Source: Orcinus orca (lineage: Eukaryota > Chordata > Mammalia > Artiodactyla > Delphinidae). From it: DNA of 64,000 bases. The stretch covers positions 171,133,198 through 171,197,197 of the forward strand of contig NC_064561.1 in assembly GCF_937001465.1 (NCBI RefSeq). Reading direction: 5' to 3'. The position numbers and the translations under genes are program-made. The notes below the pieces were generated by a model. The model was not told where the DNA came from. It saw nothing but the letters and a program-made list of their open reading frames with translations, and did not search any database. This document shows, in pieces, positions 46,456-58,500 of this stretch; within the stretch, counting starts at the first letter, position 1; each line of letters starts with the position of its first letter.

Positions 46456-46914
46456 AGAATGATGTTGGTAATAGTTTAACAGAATTTCACTAAATATTAA
46501 AGATTGATTTTGACTTGATTAATTTTTCTTTTTTCAAAGAATCCACAAATCAGCTGATCCAAACTGTTTTAAATGCTGCAATAACCAGATTTTGCTATAC
46601 ATTTCAATCCCTTGTTAATTTAAGAAAACTTTGCATATCTAGATATCCAAAAACTAAGAGGTAGTAAAATGTTTTTAAATTGTTTATTAAAAATCATAAT
46701 GCTTTACTTAACATTTTTATGAACACAGAAGTCAGAGAAGTTGTAAATCATTTAATAAATATATGTTTCATATTCTATATTTATTACCCCCTATAAGTTA
46801 GCCTCAACTAATCCAATCACCTTCATACTTTTCCCTTTAAAAATCAAATTGCCACTGCAATATAGGAATGTGGAAAGTAGTATCAACTGACTTGAAGATG
46901 ACCTTATTAGTCTT

Positions 46915-46920
<6 letters not shown>

Positions 46921-46948
<28 letters not shown>

Positions 46949-47138
46949 AGTACGGGGCTTCTCACTGTTGTGGCTTCTCCGTTGCGGAGCATAGGCTCCG
47001 GACGCGCAGGCTCAGAGGCCATGGCTCACAGGACCAGCCGCTCCGCGGCATGTGGGATCTTCCCAGACCTGGGCACGAACCCGTGTCCCCTGCATCGGCA
47101 GGCGGACTCTCAACCACTGCGCCACCAGGGAAGCCCCT
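46921..47138 (-). mobile_element. CHR-type SINE, antisense
   Basis: A 26-base T run on the left. The duplication GTCTTAAATTT/GTCTTAAAATTT is at about 46910 and 47139. Confidence 0.95.
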
Positions 47139-49269
47139 GTCTTAAAATTTGTAATTATCAAAGATCACCATCCCAGTGTCATCCAAGCTGAAAAAGAACA
47201 TCATCGTGGGTACTGTCACTTTTACAGTGTGTAGAGTAACTTCAATAATTTGGTAAGTGAATTAGTTTTTAAGAGCTCTGTCACAGAAGAAATTCTAATT
47301 TCCAGTATTTTCAAAGCTAAAATTGTTTCATGGGCAGACTCAGTTTAAATTCTTTGGAAGAATGATTAATTTGGTAATAAAAATTCTTGATAGTATTATC
47401 AGCAGAGTTTAGACACATTAACATAATACCCTAGATATGCCATGGAGAAATTTAACTCGAAGGTCTCTTGGCCAAAGGGCTTGCATTTACCAAGGACCTA
47501 CTGGCTATAGACCTGCTCCTTTCTGGTATTTCTCCGATCAGTTACAGATACTGCTGCTGGATCTATTCGAGGTCCAGTTCTATTCCTCATGCCCATAAAA
47601 ACTGAAACACTCTTGGAGTCCTACTGTTCACCAACTGAAAAATGAACAGCAAACTCTAGAATTCAACCCTTTACCCAGTGATACCTTAAAACTTCCTAGT
47701 CTTCTTTCCCCTATCTTTTGCCTCAAGAAAACTAGACTTGTTGTCTTCCTAAATATGTCCCTTATTTTCTCTTCTAGGTGCACCCGCCCACTTTTCCACT
47801 TGCAGATGAAGTCCTTATTGTCCCCTCTCTCTCAGGACCCACCCATCTGAACTGTCAACTCCTTAATGAAAACTTTTCTCATCTCCCTAGTTGATGCCAT
47901 TTTTCTGTTCTAAATACCCAATGCCCCTTTCTTCGTATTTCATCTTACTTGACCCCATCTTTATTCTATTAGTTGTGTATTTGTTACCATCCTTAACAAA
48001 GCAGAAAAAATCCCCTTGAAGACAGATGTTTTAATTTAGAACCAGTAGGATATTATATATGAGATATTGTGATTTATAATAAAATACAGATATTTGGTCT
48101 TTGTCCCATTCTGGGCATGGAGCTCCTAAAACCCTTGGAAGGTCTTAAGTGATGAGAGTGATAAAGGTGCCTTTTGTTATGTTGATGAGGTGACTTTTGC
48201 AAAGCCCTTAGGTAGCCTAGCGGAGAGGGTGTCACAACCAAAACTCCAGAGGGAGAGAATCTCTTGTTTGGGAACTTCCTGACCTCACCATATGTGTCTG
48301 TTCATTGGGCCGTTCATTTACATCTTTTAATATCCTTGTAATAAACTGGTAATCTAGTAAGTAAATGAGTTTCCAGATTTCTGTGAGCTGCTCTAGTAAA
48401 TTACTCAAACCTGAGTAGGGGGTCATGGAAACCTCTGATTTATAGCCAGTGAGAAGCACAGGTAAAAACCTGGACTTGGCATTGCCTTCTGAAGTGGGGC
48501 CAGTCTTGTGGAACTGAGCATTTAACCTGTGGGATCTGACTTTATCTCCAGGTAGAAGGTGTTGGAACCGAGTTGAATTTGAGGACACCCAGCTGGTGTT
48601 GGAGAATTGCTTGGTAGTCTGAAAAAAACACCCATGTTCCTGGAGATGGGGAGCATGGGTGAGAGGTGATAGGAGATACTGAAAACCAGGCAAAGGAATT
48701 TAAACTTCTTCTATGGGCAACAGGTAACCATTCTTGAACACAAGGAGTGACACAAGAGGAAACATGGCTGAGAGGAATTAGTGTGATTATCTCTACGTGC
48801 TGTATGGTAGACTAAGAGGAAAGAGAAGGCTCTCCAGGAGACTACAGTAGAATTGCAGCCCATGGGAAATTTAACAAGGTGGAGAAAACAATGTCCCTTT
48901 GAAGAGGAAAAGGAAAGAACCCGTGGAGAGTCCAAAGATGCTGAAATGGGTCATGGAAATGGACGGGAGGAGGTAGGGAGGAGATAATGACCTGAAGAAG
49001 GAACAGATGCTTGAAGAACCATATGTGAACGATAATTGGAAAGAGAAAACAGAAGTTCTTTACTCAATATAACCATTCTCTGCTTTGATTTTAGAGAAGC
49101 TTGAAGATATACATTATTTTGCTTATCCCTGTTGAACAAATTACATTTCTTAAGATGGATATCTGTCCAGAGGACTCAGCTATTTTAAAAGATTTTGTAA
49201 TCTAAAAATCAAGTTTTCTGGAATGAAATCAGCACCAGACTTAACTTGCATTACAAAAGGTTTGTTTAA

Positions 49270-49380
49270 CAAATACTGAACAATTTATGTGCCAGCACTG
49301 TTCTAGCTTTGGGGTACACAGCAAGGAAAGGAGTCCCTGTTCCCATGGAGCTTGTAGTCTGGAGGTGGATGACTAACCTA
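49270..49380 (+). mobile_element. L2-type LINE fragment
   Basis: TGTGCCAGCACTGTTCTAGC, TACACAGCAAGGAAAGGAGTCCC and CATGGAGCTTGTAGTCTGG match the L2 3' region. Confidence 0.65.
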
Positions 49381-49499
49381 TAATGGGACTGACTGTCCTG
49401 GTTTGCAAATGATGGAGAGGTTTCCCGGGATACAAGACTTTCAGTGCTAAACCTGGAAAATCAGGAACAAACAACAAATGCTAGTGGTGGCCCATTTCC

Positions 49500-49960
49500 C
49501 AAATGGTCCCCAAAGACACCCCATTCATGCCCTTACAAAGTCCCTCCCACATTAAACAGAGCTGACTTTCCTAAGTAACAGCATATCGTAGAAATGACCC
49601 TGTGTGACTTCCAAGGCTAGGTCCTAAAAGATATTGTGACTTCTACTTTGCTTACTTTTGAGGGAAGCCAGTAACCATGTTATGAGGACACTCAAGCAGC
49701 TGTAGGTAGAGGTCCACTCAGTGAGGACCCCAAAGCTCTTGCTATCAGTGTGTAAGTGAGCCTCTTCCAAGGGGATCCTCCAGCCAGAGTCAAACCTTCC
49801 AGCTGCCGTCACATGATCAGCCCTGTCCCCCTGCAACTTCATGAGTCCATGAGCCACGTAAATTTCCGACTTACAGAAATGGAAAGAAGCGAAGTCTGTT
49901 GTTTTCCTGCTAAATGTTGGGGTAATGTGATATGGAGTACTAGATGGCTAGTACAGCGCT
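49500..49960. mobile_element. Probable ancient LTR-type repeat
   Basis: GTGTGACTTCCAAGGCTAGGTCC, GCCATGTTATGAGGACACTCAAGCAGC and GATCCTCCAGCCAGAGTC form a pattern common in mammalian genomes. I cannot name the family with certainty. Confidence 0.5.
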
Positions 49961-50283
49961 ACTGAGAAAAGGTCTGCTTAGGAAAGACTGATGAGTTGGG
50001 GGTAGGCACTACTGTGAAAAGAGGGTGTGGATAGGGCCCTCCTGTAAACGCCTTTGGGCAGAAACCTTCAAAGTAAGGGAGCAGGACAGCAATACTCGAT
50101 CCAAGCATAATAGTAAAGAACTTCTGAGATTTGGTATGCACCCGAGATGACAGATGTTTGCTTAGCCTTGTTAGAGCAACATCAAGCGTCAGTGTGACTG
50201 AAGTGGGGTGAGCAGAGTGGGGAAGGGGGTGTGACAGGCGGTCAGAAGGAGGGGTAGGGCCTCCTAGAATACAAAGGCAATCC

Positions 50284-50610
50284 TCTTGGTCAGTTTGTGC
50301 TGCTATAACAAAATATCACAGACTGGGTGGCTTATAAACAACAATTTTTTTTTTTTTTCTCACAGTTCCGGAAGCTGGAAGTCCAAGATCAGGGTGCCAG
50401 CATGGTGCGGTGAGGGGCCTCTTCCTAGTCTCAGACTTCTTATTCTATCCCTTTTTGGGTCTCTGAGGTCTATGTGCTCAGAATCTAATCACCTCTCAGA
50501 AGTGCCACGTCCTAATACCATCACTTTGGGAATCCGTTTGTCAATATATGAAATTTTTTTTTTCTTTTTGAGGGGGGTGGCACAAACATTCAGACCAGGG
50601 CAGGAATGTG
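50284..50610 (-). mobile_element. MaLR-type (MLT1/MST-like) solo LTR, antisense
   Basis: Reverse-strand order matches the MaLR LTR: GTGCTGCTATAACAAAATATC, CACAGACTGGGTGGCTTA, GGAAGTCCAAGATCAGGGTGCC, CCTAATACCATCACTTTGGG and CACAAACATTCAGACC. Confidence 0.85.
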
Positions 50611-51149
50611 TTTGTACTTTATTCCCAGTCAGGGGAAGCCACTGAAGGTTTTCAGCAAGAAGAACAATGCGACTTAACCTACATTTTAAAAAAACATCGA
50701 TATCTTCTTTGGTGCTATGGGCCGCTTGGATTTTAAACATGCAATGTCCAATTCTGAAAAAGGACGGACTGGTTCAGCTAGACTGCGCAGACGAGTGTAA
50801 GAACTCCCTACGCCTTTAACATTCATGCTTCCTATAGAACCGTGCTGCTACGCATGACATGACATAGTTAACTAAGTACAGGACACGAGGCTCGTCTGAA
50901 CTGAGGTGTGCTGTTAACTGTAAAATGCGCACTGGAATCCCAAGATTTAGTACCAACAAATGAATGTAAAATGTCTCACTAAATCTTCTGGCTTGATTAC
51001 ATGTTGAAACGATAATATTTTGGATATACTGGCTTAAATAAAATATGGCCATCTTACCTCTCTCTTTCCGCTTTAATGAAAACGCGGCTACTATTAGATT
51101 TAAGAGGACATACTTGTCTGGGATTCTATTTCTACTGGGCAGCGGCTGG

Positions 51150-52520
51150 GCTGGACTCTGCGCTCCGGAGTGCAAACTCTCCATCCAGGAGTTTCCCCTG
51201 CGCCCTTTCCGCCCCAGTAAGGCCGAGGTTCTGGCCGGGAGTCTCCGGTTTTCCTGTGAGTTCCCTCAGCCTCTAACCCGAGTCTCCGTTCCGACCCCCG
51301 GGCTGGCCAGCATCTCTGGCTTTCGTGACACCCACTCCCGGGCTGCAGGGGTGCAGGGCGCGGACCTCAGAGAATCCAGACGGTCGGGCGGTCACACGCA
51401 TCAGTCCTCCCGGCTCCCCAGTCCTCCGTCCCGCGCGGTGGTCCACGCCTCACAGCACAGCCAAAAAGGACAGTAACCTGCGGGGGCGAGGCCTGTCGAT
51501 CACACCCAACTCAGGGCAACACCCACCTCGGTCGACTTAATGAACACCTATTACTTCTGGTCAACCCAGCTCACGCGGATCCACCGATCCCACACCTCGC
51601 GGAGACCTAAACAACAATCACCTCAGGCCCATCCAATCACCACTCGTCTCAGGCTCATCCAATCATCACCTGCCTCAGGCCCATCCAATCACAACCCTCC
51701 TTACGCCAACCCAATCAACACCCACCTCAGGCCGACTGGGCGGGGCCGGATCCCTCCCGGGCTTCCCCCACCTTCCCGGGGCCTCTGGCCTCTCCGCGGC
51801 GGGGGCGTGGCTACAGGTCGGGAGGCGGGACTTCCTGTCCGGCCGGAAATAATTCGATCCAGTCCGGAAGTCAGCTCTTCGTGGGTCTTGAGGCTTACGG
51901 TCCGAGCGTCTGGTGGGGTCAGGGCGCTCAGTGATCGCTAGACTGCTGCCTTGGTTCGCCTCTTATTTTCCGGCTGGCGATGGCGACCTACACCTGCAAC
52001 ACCTGCCGGGCGCTGTTGGACGACGCGGAGGCGCAGCGGGCCCACTACAAGACGGACTGGCACCGCTACAACCTGAGGCGCAAAGTGGCCGGCATGGCCC
52101 CGGTCGCCGCCGAGGGCTTCCAGGAGCGGGTGCGGGCGCAGCGGGCCCTGGCGGAGCCGGAGAGCAAGGGCGCGGCCACCTACTGCACCGTCTGCAGTAA
52201 GAAGTTTGCCTCCTTCAAGGCCTACGAAAACCATCTGAGGTCCCGGCGGCACGTGGAGCTGGAGAAGGAGGCGGTGAGTCGGAAAGTGGCGATCCTGAAT
52301 GAAAAGAACTTGAAGGAAGGGCTGGGCGTGGACAGGGATGCGGTGAACGCGGCCATCCAGCAGGTCATCAAGGCCCAGCCGTCCACGTCTCCCAAGAAGG
52401 CGGCCCCAGCGCCCGGGGCGGAGTCCCGGAGTCCAGTGACCGTGGCCGCTGGAGGACGTGGGACTCAGCAGCGAGACCCGGTCGAGAAGCCTCCCCGGCT
52501 GCAGTGGTTTGAACAGCAGG
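51150..52520 (+). promoter_or_regulatory. ZNF622: CpG island and promoter of ZNF622
   Basis: CpG dinucleotides become frequent from about 51150 and stay so through exon 1 of ZNF622, unlike the CpG-poor flanks. Within it are an Sp1-type GGGCGGGGC at 51738-51746 and ETS-type sites CCGGAAAT at 51843-51850 and CCGGAAGT at 51864-51871. The CCAAT array at 51622-51735 is described separately. No TATA box is visible. This is a typical housekeeping promoter, with transcription probably starting a few tens of bases upstream of the ATG at 51980. Confidence 0.8.
51622..51735 (+). repeat. 26-bp tandem repeat, one CCAAT box per unit, in the ZNF622 promoter
   Basis: Units begin at 51622, 51648, 51674, 51700 and (partial) 51726, an exact 26-bp period. 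The unit starts CTCAGGCCCATCCAATCAC. CCAAT boxes fall at 51633, 51659, 51685 and 51711. NF-Y is the expected CCAAT-binding factor. Unit 4 is the most diverged but keeps CCAAT. Degenerate relatives of the unit may extend to the left, toward 51520. Confidence 0.85.
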
Positions 52521-52580
52521 CGAAGATGTTGGCCAAACAGCAGGGGGAGGAGGAGAGTGAGGACGACCTGGATGCAGATG
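51980..52580 (+). CDS. ZNF622: ZNF622 exon 1 (residues 1-200)
   Basis: This exon encodes zinc fingers 1 and 2 and the start of the acidic linker, ending D-L-D-A-D plus one base before the donor GTGGGG. The frame would stay open to a stop at 52790-52792 if the intron were retained. The GC-rich exon also leaves a long antisense open frame, which is not a gene. Confidence 0.97.
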
Positions 52581-55500
52581 GTGGGGGCCTGTCTGGGGGA
52601 CGGGGAGGGGTGGGGGACGGGGCTGGTCCTCAAGCTTCCAGTTTATCTTTGAGGTTGGAGGGGGGAGGTGTCCGTTTTCAGGTGAAGGTGATGCGTGAGG
52701 GTGTTTCCTTGGTTTCTGAAGTGGCTGGTGTGGCCAGCACCCCCACAGGGCATTTTGTGTGTTCAGCTCACTGTTGTCGATTCGGGGACTGAAACCTTAA
52801 CGGGGGGTGGGGGGAATAGTTACTTAGTAAATATTTGTAGAATGAAAGGATACATTCTCTGTTGAAGGAGGAGATTGTTAACATATGCAGAAGGAGAACA
52901 TAGTACCCTCACACCATGTGCTGCAGAATGTTTAATTCCATTGGGTTTCTGGTCATGACGGCTTTGCTCTGAGTTTGAGGTGCTCAGAATCGGCTAGCTA
53001 ACTTGCAGTGTGAGGCTGGAGCCAGCAACCTAGGCTTCTTGACTTAATGAGCTATTTTTCCCTCATCCCCCTGACGCTGATTGCATGTGTTCATATATGC
53101 ATAGGAAAGGAGCACGTGCTTCCTTCAAGGGGTTTACTGTGCGCTGAAAAAGAAGGACGAAAGCATTCCGTAGCCATGCCGACCGGTGTGTGGTGGATGA
53201 TTGGCTGACTTTGAGATCTTCAGCCAACTGTGTTTTTCAAATCTCTGGCTTGCAGAGTGGGAGGATATTGATTCTGATGAGGAACTGGAATGTGAGGATG
53301 CTGCAGCCCCGGAGGAGGAGGCAGCGGAGGAAGAGGCTGGAGGAAGCACCCCGCGTGGCGCCATCCCCGTAACTGACTGCTTGTTTTGTCCCCATCATTC
53401 AAGCTCCCTCACGAAGAACGTGGCTCATATGACTAAAGTGCACAGCTTCTTTATTCCTGATGTAGAGTATCTTTCCGATCTTAAGGGACTGATTAAATAT
53501 TTGGGTAAGTTCAGTCGTTTTTTCCTTTTGAATGACAAAATACCACATTATTGGGGGGCATTAGTTTGGGGCTTCTCCTCAATCTTGGATTGAGTGACCG
53601 GCCGATTTTGTGAAAATCAGCAACTTGATGGCTGTTTTTTGAATTGTGGACATCGACAATGAGCCCTAATCTGGCTGCAAAAAGCTGCTTTCATATTTTT
53701 TTTCTCAACTTACTTTTCCAGGAGAGAAAGTTGGTGTGGGGAAGATTTGCTTGTGGTGCAATGAGAGGGGGAAGTCCTTCTACTCCACGGAAGCTGTACA
53801 GGCTCACATGAATGACAGGAGTCACTGCAAGCTCTTCACAGATGGGGATGCTCTTTTGGAATTTGCAGACTTCTATGATTTTAGGTAAGTCTGGTTTGTA
53901 ATGTCGAGCGAAGCCAGCTGATCACATTTGCATTGGATTTGCACGTGCCCCTGCCTGATAACTGTCTGTGTCTGGCTCTGTCCGGTATCATATTCTTCAT
54001 ACCTCTTAGCACACTTTTTTAGGAGGTAGTTATTTCCTCTCATTCTGTAGATGAGAAACTGAGTATTACAGAGTTAAACACACATATCTGACCCGGAGAA
54101 GATCTCAGGCCCAAACTGTCAGTTTGTGTGGTTTGAAAACTTGTTTTTGCTTGTTGTGATTTCCATGGTCAGAAGTTCAGTTTTGCCAGTTACCTCAGGA
54201 ACAGAAGCAGGGAGGTTAGGCTTCACATCTTGGTTTCCCTGAGAGCCCTTGAATCACAGGCTGTCTCCTAAGGGACTTGAGCTGGTGGCTGCACCAGACC
54301 TGTCCCAATCACTTGTTGGTGAAATTATTCCACCTTTACCTAGAATCTTGAATATTTCATACATCATGCAACGAATCCATGCTAGGAATTCTGGAATAGC
54401 TGGTTCTTAGTGTCAGTGTGCCTATGACCTAGCACAGGTGTGCTCTGCAAGCAGGTGTGTATAATGACCGTGCCAGGTGTGCAGAGTCCACCTAATACAG
54501 GTGTTCAGAAAAGTGCTGGTCTTTTAAGTTGTCCTTTTGCATTTTCCTCCTGATTTCTCATTTCTTACTTGTCCTGACAGAGAGTTTTTCATTATAGCCA
54601 CTTTGGTGGCTCTGTAGGGGTATCCACTGTGGTTTTAATTTGCATTTCCCTGATGAGGACTGATGCAGTTGAGAACCTTTTTATATATCAACTGGCCGTT
54701 TGGATATCTCTTGTGAAGTATCTGATCTAGTCTTTTGTCTGTTCCTATTGGCTTATCTGCCTTAGTGTACATTTCTGCAGTTAATTTCCATGTGTATTTG
54801 TGAACAGCAGTAGAAGCACAGAGATTCTTCTGGAACTACAGTGTCTAATTTGCTAATTCCTAGGTGTACTCATGTCTCTCTTTTGGTTAATTAAGTAAAG
54901 TAAAAATTTTTAAATTCAGTTCTTCAGTTGCACTCCCCACATTTCAAGCCCTTTGCTTAAAAACAGATGTGCTTTAAAAGTAGCTACCATAGTGGGCACA
55001 CAGACTGAAAATTTGCATCATCAGAGACTTCTGTTGTTCAGCACTGTTCTAGGACTTGTTTTTGTAATGATTAAATTGAGGAGAGCTGCACCTCCAGCTG
55101 TACAGTCTCCTCCTCTTCCTCTGTGTGCCAACCCTCCTGGAGAGAAACAAATACAGAGGTGAAGGAATTCTGTTGTAGGTTATTTGCTCACTCTTTCTTA
55201 GAACAATTTTAGATTCTCAGCAAAACTGAGCAAAAGGTACAGAGATTTCAAATACACTCCTTACCCAACACGTGCATAGCCTCCCTCATTATCAGCATCC
55301 CCCAGTGGTACATTTGTTACAATTGATGAACCAAGTTGACCCATCAATTATCACTCAAAGTCCATAGTTTAGAGTTCACTCTTGGTGTTGTCCATTGTAT
55401 GAGTTTGGAGAAATGTGCATACAATGACATGTATCCACCATTAGAATATCATACAGAGTGGTTTCACTGACCTACAGATCCTCTGTGTTCTGCCTGTTCA

Positions 55501-58500
55501 TCATTCTCCTCCACCCGAACCCTGGAAAACAGTGATATTTAATGTCTCCATATTTTTGCCTTTTCCAGAACGTTGTATGATTAGAATCATACAGTATGTA
55601 GCCTTTTCAGACTGCTGCTTTCACTTAGTAGTATGCTTTTAAGGTTCCTGCATGTCTTTTCATGGCCTGCTAGCTCATTTCTTTTTTGTATAATCCAAAA
55701 ATACTCCCTTGTGTGGATGTGCCACAGTTTATTTATCTGTTCACCTATTGAAGCACATGTTGGTTTCTTCAAGTTTTAAGAATTTGGATAAATCTTCTGT
55801 AATTCATGTGCAGGTTTTTGTATGGACAGAAGTTTTTGACTCCTTAGGGTAAATACCAAGCAGCAGGATTGCTGGGTCTTACGGTAAGAGTGTGTTTGAT
55901 TTTGCAAGACACCACCAGCTCTTCCAAAGGGGCTGTACCCTCTTGCATTCCCACTAGCAATTAATGAGAGTTCCTGTTGCCCCAGATCCTCACCAGCATT
56001 TGGTATTGTCATTGTTCTGGATTTTGACCATTCTGATAGGTGCATACTGGTATCTCTGTGTTTTAATTTGCATTTTTCTGATGACATATGCTGTGGAGCA
56101 TCTTTTTTGCATGCTTATTTGCCATATGTGTATCTTCTTAGTGAGGAGTCTGTTAAGGTCTTTGGCCCATGTTTTAATCAGATTGTTTATTGCTGAGTTT
56201 TAAGAGTTCTTTTTGCATTTGGATAGCAGTCCTTTATCAGATGTGTCTTCTGCAAATACTTTTTTCCAAGTCTGAATCTTGTATTTTAATTCTCTCGACA
56301 TTGTTTTTTCACAGAGCAGAAGTTTTTAATTTTAATGAAGTTTAGCTTATCAGTTATTTCTTTCATGGACTGTGCCTTTTGTGTCGTTCCTAAAAAGTCA
56401 TCACCAAACCCTAAGTTATCTAGGTTTTCTCCTATATTATCTGTAGGATTTTTTATAGTTTTGTATTTTACATTTAGGTCTGAGATCCATTTTGAATTCA
56501 TAGGCCATTTGCATACTTTACTACAGAGAAAATGCTAACAAATTGTTTTCTCTCCAAAAGCTTTCAGTGTAGTCACTGCAACTGTTAACCCCTCACCCCA
56601 ACCCCTTTAGTTATCTAGTAGGTTTGCAGTATTTTAGTTAAATTTGAGGTATTGGTCTATGTATTAATGCCATTCCATGGTTCCAGGAGTAGCTACCCAG
56701 ATCACAAGGAAGGGGAGGACCCTGATGAGACTGAGGACTTGCCCTCAGAAAGGGCCTTGGAATATGAAGACGACACCATGGAGCTGATTCTCCCTTCTGG
56801 TAAGTGCAGTTGTCCAGAATACATAGCTGCATGCCGCTGAGATTATCAGAGCAGCGTGTTCCCATCACTTCCCTTCCACACCGAGGGGAGAGACCCTACA
56901 GCTTCAAGTGTGTGTTTGTGTTCCCCTGGACGAGGTGAACTCTGAAGGTTGCCTCGTAGCTCTGTCTTGGCTGATTTGTTTAAATTGCATCAATGTTTTC
57001 CTCACTTTTGTTGTGATTCGTAATGCTTTAATCAGTCATTGCCTTTCTTTTCAATACATAGACCTTTTGTATTCTGTTTATTATCTGGTTTTTTGGCCCC
57101 ATCCAGGTTTTTCTTGTTAAACTTGACTTTGCTCTTATTCCTTGAAGTGATTCCTGTTTCCATGGTGGCTCAGACTTGCATATGTTAGTCTGGCATGGGT
57201 GGACCTGATTGACAGTGCCCAGGTTTCCTGTCCGTATTCAGGGTGTAGGGGGAGGCTTGGAGTTTGAATTCTGCCTTCTCCTTTGGGGAACAGGATTCAT
57301 AACGGCAGGATTTTGTCCCAGATATGAATAGAAGAAGGAAAGCCATGAATATGAGAAGTATGCAGTATTGCTTACAGTGTTATGCTTAGCTAATAGGAAT
57401 GGGGGCAGCTACAGAAGACGCATCTAAAAAGGACAGGGAATGGGATGATAAGATAATAAGATGCTAATAATACCTCGTATTTACTGAGCAGTTAGCACAT
57501 TCAGGCAGATATATTATTTTAGCTTTACATCAAGCCTTTGAGTTAGATGCTGTTATTCTTATTTGACATATGAGCCAGCTGAAGCTTAGACAGGTTGAGT
57601 AATTTACCCAGGATCATGGACCTCGTCAGTGAAGCCCTTTCCCCACTTGTCTCCGCTGCCTGGGAGATTTGCAGTGATGGTGGGAGCAGGAACAGCCACA
57701 TTGCCAATGGAGACGTCTGCCATGAAGAAGCCACCCTGAGGTGCTGCTCTCCCCCTGGAATAGCACGGCTTAGGTATAGAGAGCCCTGCTTAACCCAGAG
57801 TAATAACCTTCTAAGGCTAAGGGCAGCTTTAGACAATGACAGTGAAAGGAAAGTGCAGACAGAACCTGTCTTGAGGATATAGTTCTTCTACAGTGGTAGG
57901 GAAGCTGTAATGCAGCAGAATATCATGGCCTATACAATACGCAGCAGCAAAACAGGCCTAAATGTATCACAGAGGACCTAGCCCCGTCTTCCCTTGGTGA
58001 AAATACTGATGCAGAATGTCAGAAATAAGTTTAATAACTTCTTTTCTAAGACTGTTTATTTAGCCCCTAGTTTCATTAGCTTCCTCTTCCTTAACTGAGA
58101 CTGAGATCACAGTAGACCTTGAGAAAGTGAATGAAATGGTCCCTGCCAGTGACGCATGGCGTGTAGTAGGATCACTAGGAACGTGGGCTTCATTTTGCAG
58201 CAACGCTGCTCACCAGTGAGCGTATCCTATTTTAGAAGTAGAGAAATTTTCATCTGGACTTAAGACGTCTGTAGCTTAAAGACTCCTTAGCTATGAGGAC
58301 AACACATTTGCCCAGAGCGATGGAGTTTCCTCAGGTTCGCCAAAGCCAAACTTGGGTGTCTTCTCAGGATCCGCTCTTCCTCTCCCACATCCAGATGGTG
58401 ACTAATTGCGATTCCTAAATGGCTTTTGAATATTTTTTCTTTTTTTTTCTCCTTATCTGTGTCACCATGAAAGCTTCCTGTCTGGCTGTCTCCAGCCTGG

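Larger units (their letters stand above)
44151..51149. other. Intergenic region between RETREG1 and ZNF622
   Basis: No coding gene is supported. It holds MIR, hAT, CHR SINE and LTR copies listed separately. 47139-49270 and 50611-51149 contain only short, unconserved open frames, including a 153-codon antisense frame at 48232-48693. Confidence 0.7.

Noticed and set aside
48232..48693. 153-codon antisense open frame between the two genes
   Set aside because: No recognisable domain or codon bias, and the surrounding sequence looks like ordinary intergenic DNA.
51938..52633. 231-codon antisense open frame over ZNF622 exon 1
   Set aside because: It is the shadow of a GC-rich coding exon on the other strand. 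It has no domain, no splice context and no support.
55776..56501. Open frames in ZNF622 intron 3
   Set aside because: They lie in antisense LINE-1 sequence that is broken by many stops in the true ORF2 frame.
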